DNA from: Cellulomonas timonensis
GTDB lineage: Bacteria; Actinomycetota; Actinomycetes; Actinomycetales; Cellulomonadaceae
DNA length: 64,000 bases
NCBI RefSeq assembly: GCF_900046455.1
Contig: NZ_FCOT01000013.1
Span: forward strand, 186,001-250,000
Direction: 5' to 3'
Below are positions 23,513-34,255 of the stretch, in pieces; position 1 is the stretch's first letter, and each line of letters starts with the position of its first letter. Under the pieces are notes generated by a model, which did not search any database, was not told where the DNA came from, and saw only the letters and a program-made list of their open reading frames with translations. The position numbers and the translations under genes were made by a program.

Positions 23513-24628
23513 GTGGCACACACCTTGACCGATGACGGCCTCGAGAAGGCCGCGCGACCTGGAGGCTCCGGCGACTCGCCGCGCGAGCGCCAGGTCAGCG
23601 AGTTCACCGACCTGATGCGCACCGTGCAGGAGTCCGGGCTGATGCGCCGGCGCTACGGCTACTACTGGACGCGGTTCGCGGTGCTCACGCTGCTGCTGGC
23701 GGGCACGGTCGTGGCGTTCGTGCTCATCGGCCACTCCTGGTGGCAGCTCGTCGTGGCCGCGGTGCTGGCCGTGCTGCTCGGGCAGGTCATGTTCCTGGGC
23801 CACGACGCCGCGCACCGGCAGATCTTCGCCTCCGGGCGGTGGAACGACTGGGCCAGCCTCGTCGTCGCCAACCTCTACGCGGGCATGTCCTACGGCTGGT
23901 GGACGCACAAGCACAGCCGCCACCACGCGAAGCCCAACACCGTCGACGCCGACCCCGACATCGCCTCCGGCGTGCTCGTGTTCACCACGGACGACCTGCC
24001 GAAGGAGCGCACCGGCGCGGCCGCCTGGTTCGCCAAGCGCCAGGGCTGGCTGTTCTTCCCCCTGCTGCTGCTCGAGGGCCTCAACCTGCACATCTCCGGC
24101 GTCAAGACGATCTTCGGCCGCGGCCCGGTCAAGCGGCGCCCGGTGGAGATCGCATTCGTGACGTTCCGGCTCGTCGGCTACGTCGCGCTCGTCTTCTGGG
24201 TGCTCCCCATCGGGATGGGCTTCGCGTTCCTCGGCGTCCAGCTCGGCCTGTTCGGCCTGTACATGGGCGCCAGCTTCGCGCCCAACCACAAGGGCATGCC
24301 CATCGTCCCGGCGTCGATGAAGATCGACTTCCTGCGCCGCCAGGTGCTGCTGAGCCGCAACATCAAGGGCGGCCGCCTCACCGACCTGTTCATGGGCGGG
24401 CTCAACTACCAGATCGAGCACCACCTGTTCCCGAGCATGCCGCGCCCGTCGCTGCGCCGGGTGCAGCCGATCGTGCGCGAGTTCTGCGCCTCGCGCGGCA
24501 TCACCTACACCGAGACGACGCTGGTCAACTCGTACCGGATCGTCGTGCGCTACCTCAACGAGGTGGGCCTCGCGGCACGCGACCCGTTCCAGTGCCCGCT
24601 CACCGCGGAGTTCCGCTCAGCCCGCTGA
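23513..24628 (+). CDS. Membrane fatty-acid desaturase
   Basis: Integral membrane di-iron desaturase of 371 residues. The three histidine boxes are complete: GHDAAH (about residue 93), HSRHH (about 137) and QIEHH near 303, followed by LFPSMPRPSL. Four or so hydrophobic helices lie in pairs between the boxes (WTRFAVLTLLLAGTVVAFVL; WQLVVAAVLAVLLGQ; later pair at about 205-255). The QIEHH box indicates the front-end/omega-type group (PF00487) that introduces double bonds into acyl chains of lipids. GTG 23513 is the best start (MAHTLTDDG...), although its ribosome site is weak; the frame extends further upstream without conserved sequence. Confidence 0.9.
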   Translation: MAHTLTDDGLEKAARPGGSGDSPRERQVSEFTDLMRTVQESGLMRRRYGYYWTRFAVLTLLLAGTVVAFVLIGHSWWQLVVAAVLAVLLGQVMFLGHDAAHRQIFASGRWNDWASLVVANLYAGMSYGWWTHKHSRHHAKPNTVDADPDIASGVLVFTTDDLPKERTGAAAWFAKRQGWLFFPLLLLEGLNLHISGVKTIFGRGPVKRRPVEIAFVTFRLVGYVALVFWVLPIGMGFAFLGVQLGLFGLYMGASFAPNHKGMPIVPASMKIDFLRRQVLLSRNIKGGRLTDLFMGGLNYQIEHHLFPSMPRPSLRRVQPIVREFCASRGITYTETTLVNSYRIVVRYLNEVGLAARDPFQCPLTAEFRSAR

Positions 24629-24680
24629 GCAGCGTGGGCGGGGAGTCGGTCGCCGAGGCCAGCGGGGCTAAACTCGCGGA

Positions 24681-27637
<2,957 letters not shown>

Positions 27638-27641
<4 letters not shown>

Positions 27642-28627
27642 GCACGCCCGTCCGGCGCGGCGGCCTGCTGCGGGGGCGGCCCGCCGGGCCGGCCGTCGCG
27701 CTGGTCACCGACTCCACTGCGGCGCTGCCTCCCGAGGTGGCCGCGCAGTGGGGCGTCATCGTCGTGCCCCTCGATGTCGTCATCGGCGGTGAGCGACGGC
27801 AGGAGGGCGTGGACCTCAGCTCCGCGCAGCTCGCTGCCGCGCTCGACGCGGGGGAGCGGGTGACCACGTCGCAGCCCGCCCCGGCCGCGTTCGCGGAGGC
27901 GTATGCGCGCGCCGTGGAGTCCGGCGCCCGGGAGATCGTGTCGATGCACATCTCCGGGGACCTCTCCGGCACGGTCCGCTCAGCCCAGGTCGCGGCGCTT
28001 GCGGCGCCGGTGCCCGTGCATGTCGTCGACTCGCGCTCGGTGGTCATGGGGCTCGGTTTCGCCGTGCTGTCGGCGGCGCAGGCGGTGCGTGACGGGGTGA
28101 GCGGCGGGCCCGATCCGTCGGCTCCCGGCGCCGAGGAGTCCCGTGCGCGGCGCCTGCTCGACCTGCGACGCCGCCCTGAGCGGGTCGCTGTCGACGGTGT
28201 CGAGGTCGCGCAACGCGCCCGGCAGGTGGGCTCGCAGGCGAGCGCGTGGTTCCTCGTGGACTCGCTGGACCACCTGCGCCGCGGGGGCCGGCTCAGCGCG
28301 ACCGCCGCCGCCCTGGGCACGGTGCTGGGCCTGCGCCCGATCCTCACGCTGCGGGACGGGCGCATCGAGGTGGCGGAGAAGGTCCGCACCCGTCGGGCCG
28401 CCCGCGACCGGCTGGAGGCACTCGCCGTCGCCGATGTGCGTCGACGGGGCTCTGCCCGGGTCGCCGTGCACCACCTCGGCCAACCCGAGCTCGCGGCCCA
28501 GCTCGCCGACCAGCTCGAGGCCTGGCTCGGCGACCTGGCCGGGAAGGTCCAGGTCTGCGAGGTCAGCGCCGTGATCGGCGCCCATGTCGGATCGGGGCTG
28601 CTGGCAGTGGTCGTCGCCGACGCCTGA
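27638..28627 (+). CDS. DegV family fatty-acid-binding protein (CTG start)
   Basis: DegV protein, about 329 residues; family members bind fatty acids and feed FakA-type kinases or act in lipid transport. The core begins [20 protein letters not shown] (N-terminal DegV strand with the lipid-contacting TDS), then [24 protein letters not shown] and [10 protein letters not shown], and ends with [14 protein letters not shown]. No ATG/GTG/TTG lies in frame before the conserved core; the only sensible start is CTG at 27638, overlapping the leuS stop as CTGA. CTG starts are rare, so a base error in the assembly (ATG or GTG to CTG) is also possible. Confidence 0.88.
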
Positions 28628-28719
28628 CCGGCCACCCCCAGCCGCGGGCGTCGCGTCCTCGTCGACCTGGCGGGCGGCGGTGAGACCGGCAGTCCGACGC
28701 GCGCTCCTACCGTGCCGCC

Positions 28720-29679
28720 ATGACCGCATCACCGGACGGCATCGCCCGCGACCGGCTGCTCGGGCTCGCCGCGCCGCCCGGCCATCCCGCCGCCCGCCCA
28801 CGGTGGACCCCTGAGCGCTCGCACCAGGGGGAGCGGGCGGTGGCGGAGCCCGAGCCGCGGCGCGACGGCGTCGCAGACGATGCGGCGGACGTCGCCGACC
28901 GGTGGCGGCAGGGCGCCCTCGCACGCGTCGGCGGCCTCTACGCCGCGGAGCACGGCGATCCGCTGGAGCATGGCCCCGCGACGCAGGCGCGCGAGCGCGG
29001 TCGGCCGCGTCAGCGCTGGGCCGTGCCGATGCGCCTCGCCCTGACGGCGTCGGTGGTGGTGGCCCTGGTGGGTGGCGGTGTCGCGGTGCGCGCGCTGTCC
29101 GCCCCCCGCGGCCCCGAGGTCGCCGAGTCGCTGCCCGAGGTCGCCGGCCCCTCAGCGCCGGTCGAGGAACTGCCCGTCGAGGAGCCGGCCCCCGTCGACT
29201 CCACCGCGGCCATGGTGGTGGTGCACGTCGTCGGGGAGGTCGCCCTCCCGGGCCTCGTCTCGCTGCCTGCCGGCTCGCGGGTGGCCGATGCGGTCACAGC
29301 GGTCGGCGGCGCGACGGGAGCCGCCGACCTCGCCGCGGTCAACCTGGCCCGGCAGCTCGTCGACGGCGAACAGGTGCTCGTGCCGGCGCCCGGCCAGGCG
29401 GCGCCTGAGGCTGGATCCGGGCGAGCGGCTGACTCTGCGGCCCAGGGCTCTGTGGGCCAGGGCTCTGTGGGCCAGGGCTCTGTGCCATCCCTGGTCAACC
29501 TCAACGTGGCCGACCTCGCGGCGCTCGACGGGCTTCCAGGCATCGGCCCGGTGCTCGCCGAGCGCATCGTGGCCTGGCGCGAGGAGCACGGCCGGTTCTC
29601 GGACGTCGAGGAGCTCGGGGAGGTCTCGGGGATCGGCCCCGCACTGCTCGGCAAGGTCCGCCCGCTCGTGCGGGTCTGA
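28720..29679 (+). CDS. comEA: ComEA-like helix-hairpin-helix DNA-binding protein
   Basis: Membrane-anchored DNA receptor-like protein, 319 residues. The long basic cytoplasmic N-terminus (about 100 residues) is followed by one transmembrane helix (LALTASVVVALVGGGVAVRA). Then comes an SLBB-like domain (VVVHVVGEVALPGLVSLPAG) and a C-terminal tandem helix-hairpin-helix (NLNVADLAALDGLPGIGPVL, VSGIGPALLGKV). A Gly-Gln-Ser-Val linker carries a 15-bp tandem repeat. It is directly followed by comEC (3-bp gap), the usual pairing for DNA uptake, though competence is unproven in this group. Confidence 0.93.
   Translation: MTASPDGIARDRLLGLAAPPGHPAARPRWTPERSHQGERAVAEPEPRRDGVADDAADVADRWRQGALARVGGLYAAEHGDPLEHGPATQARERGRPRQRWAVPMRLALTASVVVALVGGGVAVRALSAPRGPEVAESLPEVAGPSAPVEELPVEEPAPVDSTAAMVVVHVVGEVALPGLVSLPAGSRVADAVTAVGGATGAADLAAVNLARQLVDGEQVLVPAPGQAAPEAGSGRAADSAAQGSVGQGSVGQGSVPSLVNLNVADLAALDGLPGIGPVLAERIVAWREEHGRFSDVEELGEVSGIGPALLGKVRPLVRV
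29442..29484 (+). repeat. 15-bp tandem repeat in comEA linker
   Basis: CCAGGGCTCTGTGGG occurs at 29442 and 29457, with a partial third copy at 29472. It encodes repeated QGSVG in the linker before the HhH domain. In-frame copy-number change would not break the protein. Confidence 0.85.
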
Positions 29680-29682
29680 GCG

Positions 29683-31365
29683 GTGCAGCCGCCGGTGGAC
29701 CTGAGACTCGTGCCAGCGGCCGCCGGGGCGTGGGGCGCCGCCGCCCTCGTGGTCGCTCTCCCGCCTCGGGTTGCCGCGCTGGCCGCCGTGGTGGTGGCGT
29801 GCACGGTCCTCGCCGTCGTCCTCGTCGTCCTGGGGTTGCCTCGGAGGCTCGGCGCGGATGTGATCGGCCACGTCGTGCTGGTCGGGGTCGTCGTCGCGGC
29901 GGTGTGCGGGGCGACAGCGGCCCAGCTGCACGCGCGCTCCGCCGGCGGGCTCGCGGCCCATGCGGTCGACCGGCCCGTCATCCGGGTCGAGGGCACGCTG
30001 CGCACCGCGCCGGTCGCGCTGCCGAGCGCGTGGCCGGGCGGCGAGCCGCGCGTCCGCATCGTGCTGCAGCTGGCAGAGGTCGAGGTCCGCGGGGTGCGGA
30101 GCGACGTCGCGGCGCAGGTGGTGGTGCTGGGCGGCCCGGCGTGGGCCGGGCTCCGCGCGGGCGCCACTGTCCGGGCCGCCGGCCGTCTGCTGCCCGCCGA
30201 GCCCGCCGCGCGCGAGGTCGCCGTCATCATCGTGCCCGCGGCGCCGATGGGCATGGCCGACCCTCCGGGGCTGTGGCGCGGAACCGGCCAGATTCGCGCG
30301 GGCCTCGGGGCGCTGGCGGCCCGCCTGCCCGGTGACGCGGGCGCTCTGCTCCCCGGCATGGCGGTGGGCGACACCTCCCGGCTGCCCGACGACCTGGCCG
30401 ATGCCATGCGGACCTCGGGCCTGACCCATCTCACGGCCGTGTCCGGAGCCCACTTCGCGCTGGTCGGGGCCGCCGCGCTGACCTGCGCCACGCTCCTCGG
30501 GCTGGCGCGGCCGGTGCGGGCAGCGGCGACGGCGGTGCTGCTGGCCGGCTTCGTCGTCCTGGTGGAGCCCAGCCCGAGCGTGCTGCGGGCCGCCGCGATG
30601 GGGGCCATCGGGCTGGGCGGCCTCCTGGTTGGACGGCCGTCCCGGGCGCTGCCCGCACTCGGCGCCGCAGTCACCCTGCTGCTGATCGCCGACCCGTGGC
30701 TCGCCCGCGAGGTGGGCTTCGCGCTGTCGGTGCTGGCCACAGCGGCGCTGGTGCTGCTCGCCGGACCGCTGGCCGCGGCGTGGTCGCGGACGGGGCGCAC
30801 GACGGTCGCGCATGCGCTGGCCGTGCCCTTCGCCGCCCAGAGCGTGTGCGCGCCGGTGGTGCTGCTGCTCACCCCGTCGGTCTCCGCCTACGCCGTGGTG
30901 GCGAACCTCGTCGTGGCCCCTGCGGTGGCGCCCGCCACAGTGGTGGGCCTGATGGCCGCGCTGCTGGCGCCCGCCTGGCCGCAGGGCGCCCTGGTGCTCG
31001 CTCAGGTCGCCGGCGCCGGGTGCTGGTGGGTCGGCGCCGTGGCGCGTGTCGCCGCAGCCCTGCCGGGGGCCAGGGTGCCGTGGGTCGGGGGCGTCGCTGG
31101 TGCGGCCCTGCTCGGCGTGGCCACCCTCGCGGCGTTCAAGCTGCTGCTCGCGCCACGTGAGCCCGGCCCCGAGCCTGCCGGCGCCCGCGACAGCCTCCGC
31201 GAGCCCAGCGGCCTGGAGGGTGGGTCGTCCGTGGCAGGCTGGGGGAGTGCCTCCCACACCACGCCCCACGAGTCGGACCTCGCGCGGCGCCTCACGCGCC
31301 GCCCCTGCCGGGATCTCCTGGGACGAGGCGCCGCTCGCGCCCGTGGTGCTCGTCTCCGGGGCTGA
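29683..31365 (+). CDS. comEC: ComEC/Rec2-family competence protein, no MBL domain
   Basis: Polytopic membrane protein of 560 residues. Three N-terminal helices, an OB-like DUF4131 region (about 95-185, IRVEGTLRTAP) and the competence domain (LPGMAVGDTSRLP, GLTHLTAVSGAHFALVGA, SVLRAAAMGAIGL, FALSVLATAALVLL) with about eight further helices. The C-terminal metallo-beta-lactamase nuclease domain found in many ComEC proteins is absent. GTG 29683 follows comEA closely. The last 119 bp overlap the start region of holA in another frame, and the C-terminal 40 residues are Arg-rich and unconserved-looking, so the true end might be affected by an indel. Confidence 0.88.
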   Translation: MQPPVDLRLVPAAAGAWGAAALVVALPPRVAALAAVVVACTVLAVVLVVLGLPRRLGADVIGHVVLVGVVVAAVCGATAAQLHARSAGGLAAHAVDRPVIRVEGTLRTAPVALPSAWPGGEPRVRIVLQLAEVEVRGVRSDVAAQVVVLGGPAWAGLRAGATVRAAGRLLPAEPAAREVAVIIVPAAPMGMADPPGLWRGTGQIRAGLGALAARLPGDAGALLPGMAVGDTSRLPDDLADAMRTSGLTHLTAVSGAHFALVGAAALTCATLLGLARPVRAAATAVLLAGFVVLVEPSPSVLRAAAMGAIGLGGLLVGRPSRALPALGAAVTLLLIADPWLAREVGFALSVLATAALVLLAGPLAAAWSRTGRTTVAHALAVPFAAQSVCAPVVLLLTPSVSAYAVVANLVVAPAVAPATVVGLMAALLAPAWPQGALVLAQVAGAGCWWVGAVARVAAALPGARVPWVGGVAGAALLGVATLAAFKLLLAPREPGPEPAGARDSLREPSGLEGGSSVAGWGSASHTTPHESDLARRLTRRPCRDLLGRGAARARGARLRG

Positions 31366-32278
31366 GGGCCTGCTCGCCGAGCGGGCGGTCGACCGGATCG
31401 TCGCCCTGGCCAAGGAGCGTGACGCGGGTGTCGAGGTCACGACGCTCGACGGCGCCCTGTACAGCGGGGGGACGCTCGGAGTCGTGACGAGCCCGTCCCT
31501 CTTCGGCGAGGACCGGGTGGTCGTCGTGGAGGCAGTGGAGCGCGCGACCGACGAGCTCCTGGCCGACGCGCTCGCGTACCTCGCCGCCCCGGCGCCGGAT
31601 GTCGTCCTGGTGCTCCAGCACGGCGGCGGGCAGCGCGGCAAGAAGCTGCTGGACGCGGTCCGCGCGCAGGGCGTGCCCGTCGTCGCATGCGAGCCGCTGA
31701 AGAAGGACTCGGAGAAGGTGGCCTTCGTCACGGCCGAGTTGCGGCGCGCCTCGCGGCGGGCGGACGCGCGGGCCGTGCGCGCGTTGGTCGACGCGGTGGG
31801 GAACGACCTGCGCGAGCTCGGGGCGGCGTGCGCCCAACTCGTGGCGGACACGTCTGGTGTGATCGGCACGGAGGTTGTCGAGAGGTACTACGGAGGCCGG
31901 ATCGAGGCCACCGGCTTCCGGGTGGCGGACGCCGCGATCGAGGGGGACGCCGGCCAGGCGGTGGCGCTGCTGCGGCATGCCCTCGCCACGGGCGTGGACC
32001 CGGTGCCGATCGTCGCGGCGCTGGCGATGAAGCTGCGCACGTTGGCGAAGGTGGCGGCGACGCGCGGTCGGGGGGGAGTCTCGGTCCGTGACCTCAGCCT
32101 CGCTCCGTGGCAGGTGGACCGGGCGCTCAAGGACTTGCAGCGCTGGACCCCGGAGGGCCTGGCGGAGGCGATCACCGCCGTGGCGCAGGCCGACACCGAG
32201 GTGAAGGGCGGCGGGCGGGACCGGGAGTTCGCGGTCGAGCGCGCGGTGCTGCGGATCGCCTCAGCCGGCTCGCGGTGA
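31247..32278 (+). CDS. holA: DNA polymerase III subunit delta
   Basis: Clamp-loader subunit delta, 343 residues. The sequence APVVLVSGAEGLLAERAVDR starts the AAA+-like domain. VTSPSLFGEDRVVVVEAV, ELRRASRRADARAVRALVDA and LRELGAACAQLVAD are typical HolA motifs, ending with AVERAVLRIA. GTG 31247 (MPPTPRPTS...) is preceded by GGGGGA; it places the start inside comEC, with a 119-bp overlap. A later start would remove conserved strand 1. Convergent with the EAL-like gene, overlapping by 18 bp. Confidence 0.93.
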   Translation: MPPTPRPTSRTSRGASRAAPAGISWDEAPLAPVVLVSGAEGLLAERAVDRIVALAKERDAGVEVTTLDGALYSGGTLGVVTSPSLFGEDRVVVVEAVERATDELLADALAYLAAPAPDVVLVLQHGGGQRGKKLLDAVRAQGVPVVACEPLKKDSEKVAFVTAELRRASRRADARAVRALVDAVGNDLRELGAACAQLVADTSGVIGTEVVERYYGGRIEATGFRVADAAIEGDAGQAVALLRHALATGVDPVPIVAALAMKLRTLAKVAATRGRGGVSVRDLSLAPWQVDRALKDLQRWTPEGLAEAITAVAQADTEVKGGGRDREFAVERAVLRIASAGSR

Positions 32279-33022
32279 CGGGACGCAGTCCGTGAGGTCG
32301 AGCACCGACGCGGCGGCGAACAGGTGGCCCTGGAAGAGGTCGAACCCCACAGCGGCGCAGCGGAGGCGACAGGCCTCGTCCTCGACTCGCTCGGCGATCA
32401 ACTTCGCCCCGGAGCTGCCCGCGAGATCCACCAGCGCGTCACCCCGCGTCTCCAGGTCGCGGTAGTCGACCTTGACGTAGTCCGCGAACGGGAGCAGCGC
32501 GATCTGCGCAGGGCTCCCGGTGAAGTCGTCGAGCGCGATCCGGTACCCCTGACCGCGCAGTCGTCGCACGCCCGCCACCACGGCGGGGTCGAGGGGGACC
32601 GACTCGACGACCTCGAGCACCAGGCGGGCGGGGTGCGGCGGCAGCGGGAGGTCGCCCACGAGGTACGCGCGGGTGATGTTCACGAAGGCGAGGTGGTCGC
32701 CCGCCACGTGGTGGGCGCCTGTGCCGAAGACCTGTGCGAGGACTTTGCCGCTGGCGCGGTCCTGGTGCTCCGCGCTCCAGGTGTCGACCCGGACGGGCCG
32801 CCGGGTGGGGGACCGGTACAGGAACTCGAAGCCGACGGTGTCAGCGGCGGCGGTGACGATCGGCTGCCGTCCGAGAAGGGTGCGCCACGCGTGGCGGCGT
32901 GGGGTGGCGGGGGAAGCCGGCCGGGCCGTGTCGCATCGGGCCGCGGAAGTCAGGGCCGGGTTGGTCACGTGGGCTGAGAGCCCTGTCATGCGCGGTGATG
33001 ACGCGGAGCGCCCCGACTTCAC
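32261..33022 (-). CDS. EAL-like (c-di-GMP phosphodiesterase-type) protein with intact DDF motif
   Basis: Stand-alone divergent EAL-type domain of 253 residues (YuxH-like). Motifs in order: LLGRQPIV, GFEFLYRSP (replacing EALLRW but keeping Glu), FVNITRAYL (Asn), LVLEVVES (Glu), YRIALDDFTGSP (the DDFG loop), YVKVDYRD (Lys/Asp), LIAERVEDE and GFDLFQGHLFA. Most catalytic positions are kept, so c-di-GMP binding or weak hydrolysis is possible. The start is uncertain: GTG 33022, nine bp after the upstream paralogue, or ATG 32989. Operon with the paralogue encoded at 33032-33760, divergent from the peptide/XRE-TPR pair. Confidence 0.8.
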   Translation of the reverse strand: MKSGRSASSPRMTGLSAHVTNPALTSAARCDTARPASPATPRRHAWRTLLGRQPIVTAAADTVGFEFLYRSPTRRPVRVDTWSAEHQDRASGKVLAQVFGTGAHHVAGDHLAFVNITRAYLVGDLPLPPHPARLVLEVVESVPLDPAVVAGVRRLRGQGYRIALDDFTGSPAQIALLPFADYVKVDYRDLETRGDALVDLAGSSGAKLIAERVEDEACRLRCAAVGFDLFQGHLFAAASVLDLTDCVPSPRAG

Positions 33023-33031
33023 CCGGATGGC

Positions 33032-33760
33032 TCAACCAGGCTGCCGTGCGAGCCGCGTGGCCGAGCGGTCGAGCACGGTGGCGCGCTCGAGCAGGTTGCC
33101 CTGGAAGAGGTCGAAGCCGAGGTCGCGGCTGTGACTGAGCATCCAGCGCTGCTCGACGAACTCCGCGATCAGCAGGGCGCCGTAGGAGCGCGCCAGCTCG
33201 ACCACCGGCAGCCCCTCGACGTCGAGGTCGCGGACGTCGATCTTCACGAAGTCCGCGTGGGGCAGCAGCAGCCGCTGGTCCGGCCGACTGATGAACCCGG
33301 GGATCGCGATGCGGTAGCCGCGCTCGCGCAGGCGCCGGACCCCGGCGATGACGGTGGGGTCCACGTCGACGTTGTCGGCGATCTCGATCACGAGCCGGTC
33401 GGGGCGCGCGGGGATGGGCAGCTCGCCCACCAGGTAGCTGCGCGGCATGCGCACGAACAGCCATCGTCCGTGCGCGGCCTGCTCGAGGTCGCTGCGCCCG
33501 AAGGTGGCGCGGAGCACGTGGGCCGTGGCGCGCTCGTGCTGCAGCGCGCTCCAGCTGGGCGACGAGGTGTGGGGGGCTCCTGGGTTCCGGAATGAGAACT
33601 CGTAGCCGAAAGGCCGCAGCCGCGGGGTGAAGATCCCCTGCCTGCCCACGAGGACCTGCTCACGGGCCACGTGGCGCGCCCACTCGTCGCGGAGCCGCTC
33701 CGGGACTGCCGCGTCCACCGCTGCGGCCAAGGCGGCGGATGCTTGCTCGTCAGGGGTCAT
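33032..33760 (-). CDS. Degenerate EAL-like paralogue (DD replaced)
   Basis: Paralogue of the downstream protein, about 243 residues from ATG 33760 (MTPDEQASAALAAAV). It shares layout and motifs: LVGRQGIF, GYEFSFRNP, FVRMPRSYLVGELPIP, LVIEIADN, then YRIAIPGFIS where the catalytic DD pair is replaced by PG, FVKIDVRD, LIAEFVEQ and GFDLFQGNLLE. Loss of the two metal-binding aspartates suggests a non-catalytic c-di-GMP or protein-binding role, maybe pairing with the other copy. The upstream 226-bp region to the peptide gene is divergent and rich in GTGAC/GTCAC elements. Confidence 0.78.
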   Translation of the reverse strand: MTPDEQASAALAAAVDAAVPERLRDEWARHVAREQVLVGRQGIFTPRLRPFGYEFSFRNPGAPHTSSPSWSALQHERATAHVLRATFGRSDLEQAAHGRWLFVRMPRSYLVGELPIPARPDRLVIEIADNVDVDPTVIAGVRRLRERGYRIAIPGFISRPDQRLLLPHADFVKIDVRDLDVEGLPVVELARSYGALLIAEFVEQRWMLSHSRDLGFDLFQGNLLERATVLDRSATRLARQPG

Positions 33761-33986
33761 GACATCTATGACAGCACATACAAGCCGCTGTGACACTCGC
33801 CCTTCCGCGTGACATCGCCTCCCGGCCCTTCCGCGTCCCCCCAGCCAGGACATGTGATCGGCGTGCGGGACTCACCCATTCGGGGTGCAGTTCACCCCGG
33901 ACGCGCGAGGTGGCTGGCTTTCGAGTGGCGACTCCGGTCACTATATGTTTGACAGTAAGTCAGTCCACTGTGACAGGAGATCACCC

Positions 33987-34121
33987 GTGACCCGCACCCT
34001 GAAGGCCCTTTCCGTCCTCGCCGTCGCCTCCGTCCTCACGCTCGGCGCCTCGGCAGCCGCCCACGCCGGCGAGGTCACCGTCCTCTCGGGGGCCACGGGA
34101 TGTTGCCGCATCATCAAGTGA
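33987..34121 (+). CDS. Small secreted peptide precursor, 44 residues (pheromone candidate)
   Basis: GTG 33987 with AGGAGA eight bases upstream opens a 44-codon gene. MTRTLK is a basic n-region; residues 7-25 (ALSVLAVASVLTLGASAAA) form the hydrophobic core; AHA before Gly28 is a signal-peptidase I site. The mature peptide would be about 17 residues, GEVTVLSGATGCCRIIK, with an adjacent Cys pair and a basic end. It has its own strong terminator (34148-34184) and lies 134 bp before an XRE-TPR regulator, the layout of RRNPP peptide-receptor pairs. I recognise no known family. A non-signalling secreted peptide or bacteriocin-like role remains possible. Confidence 0.75.
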   Translation: MTRTLKALSVLAVASVLTLGASAAAHAGEVTVLSGATGCCRIIK

Positions 34122-34147
34122 GCGAGCCGACTCGCTGAGCTGTGCTC

Positions 34148-34184
34148 CAGAACGGGCGTCGACCGCGTGTCGGCGCCCGTTCTG
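34148..34184 (+). terminator. Strong hairpin after the peptide gene
   Basis: CAGAACGGGCG (34148-34158) pairs with CGCCCGTTCTG (34174-34184). The stem extends inward through one U-G pair to CGAC/GTCG, about 16 pairs with a 5-nt loop, then TGTTCC. It makes the peptide gene a separate short transcript. Confidence 0.8.
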
Positions 34185-34233
34185 TGTTCCAGTCCAGTAA
34201 CAATCCCCCGAATGGCGACGGACTTTCGCAGCC

Positions 34234-34250
34234 GTCACAGGTAAAGTGAC
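34234..34250. promoter_or_regulatory. GTCAC-N7-GTGAC inverted repeat before the XRE-TPR gene
   Basis: Perfect 5-bp arms (34234-34238 and 34246-34250), five bases before the ATG of the regulator. Related GTGAC/GTCAC pentamers occur at 33790, 33809, 33937, 33970 and 33987. This is a candidate operator for the regulator. Confidence 0.5.
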
Positions 34251-34255
34251 TCCTT

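Noticed and set aside
29442-29484. 15-bp tandem repeat in comEA as a phase-variation switch
   Set aside because: The unit is a multiple of three within a linker, so copy changes only alter linker length; no on/off switching is expected.
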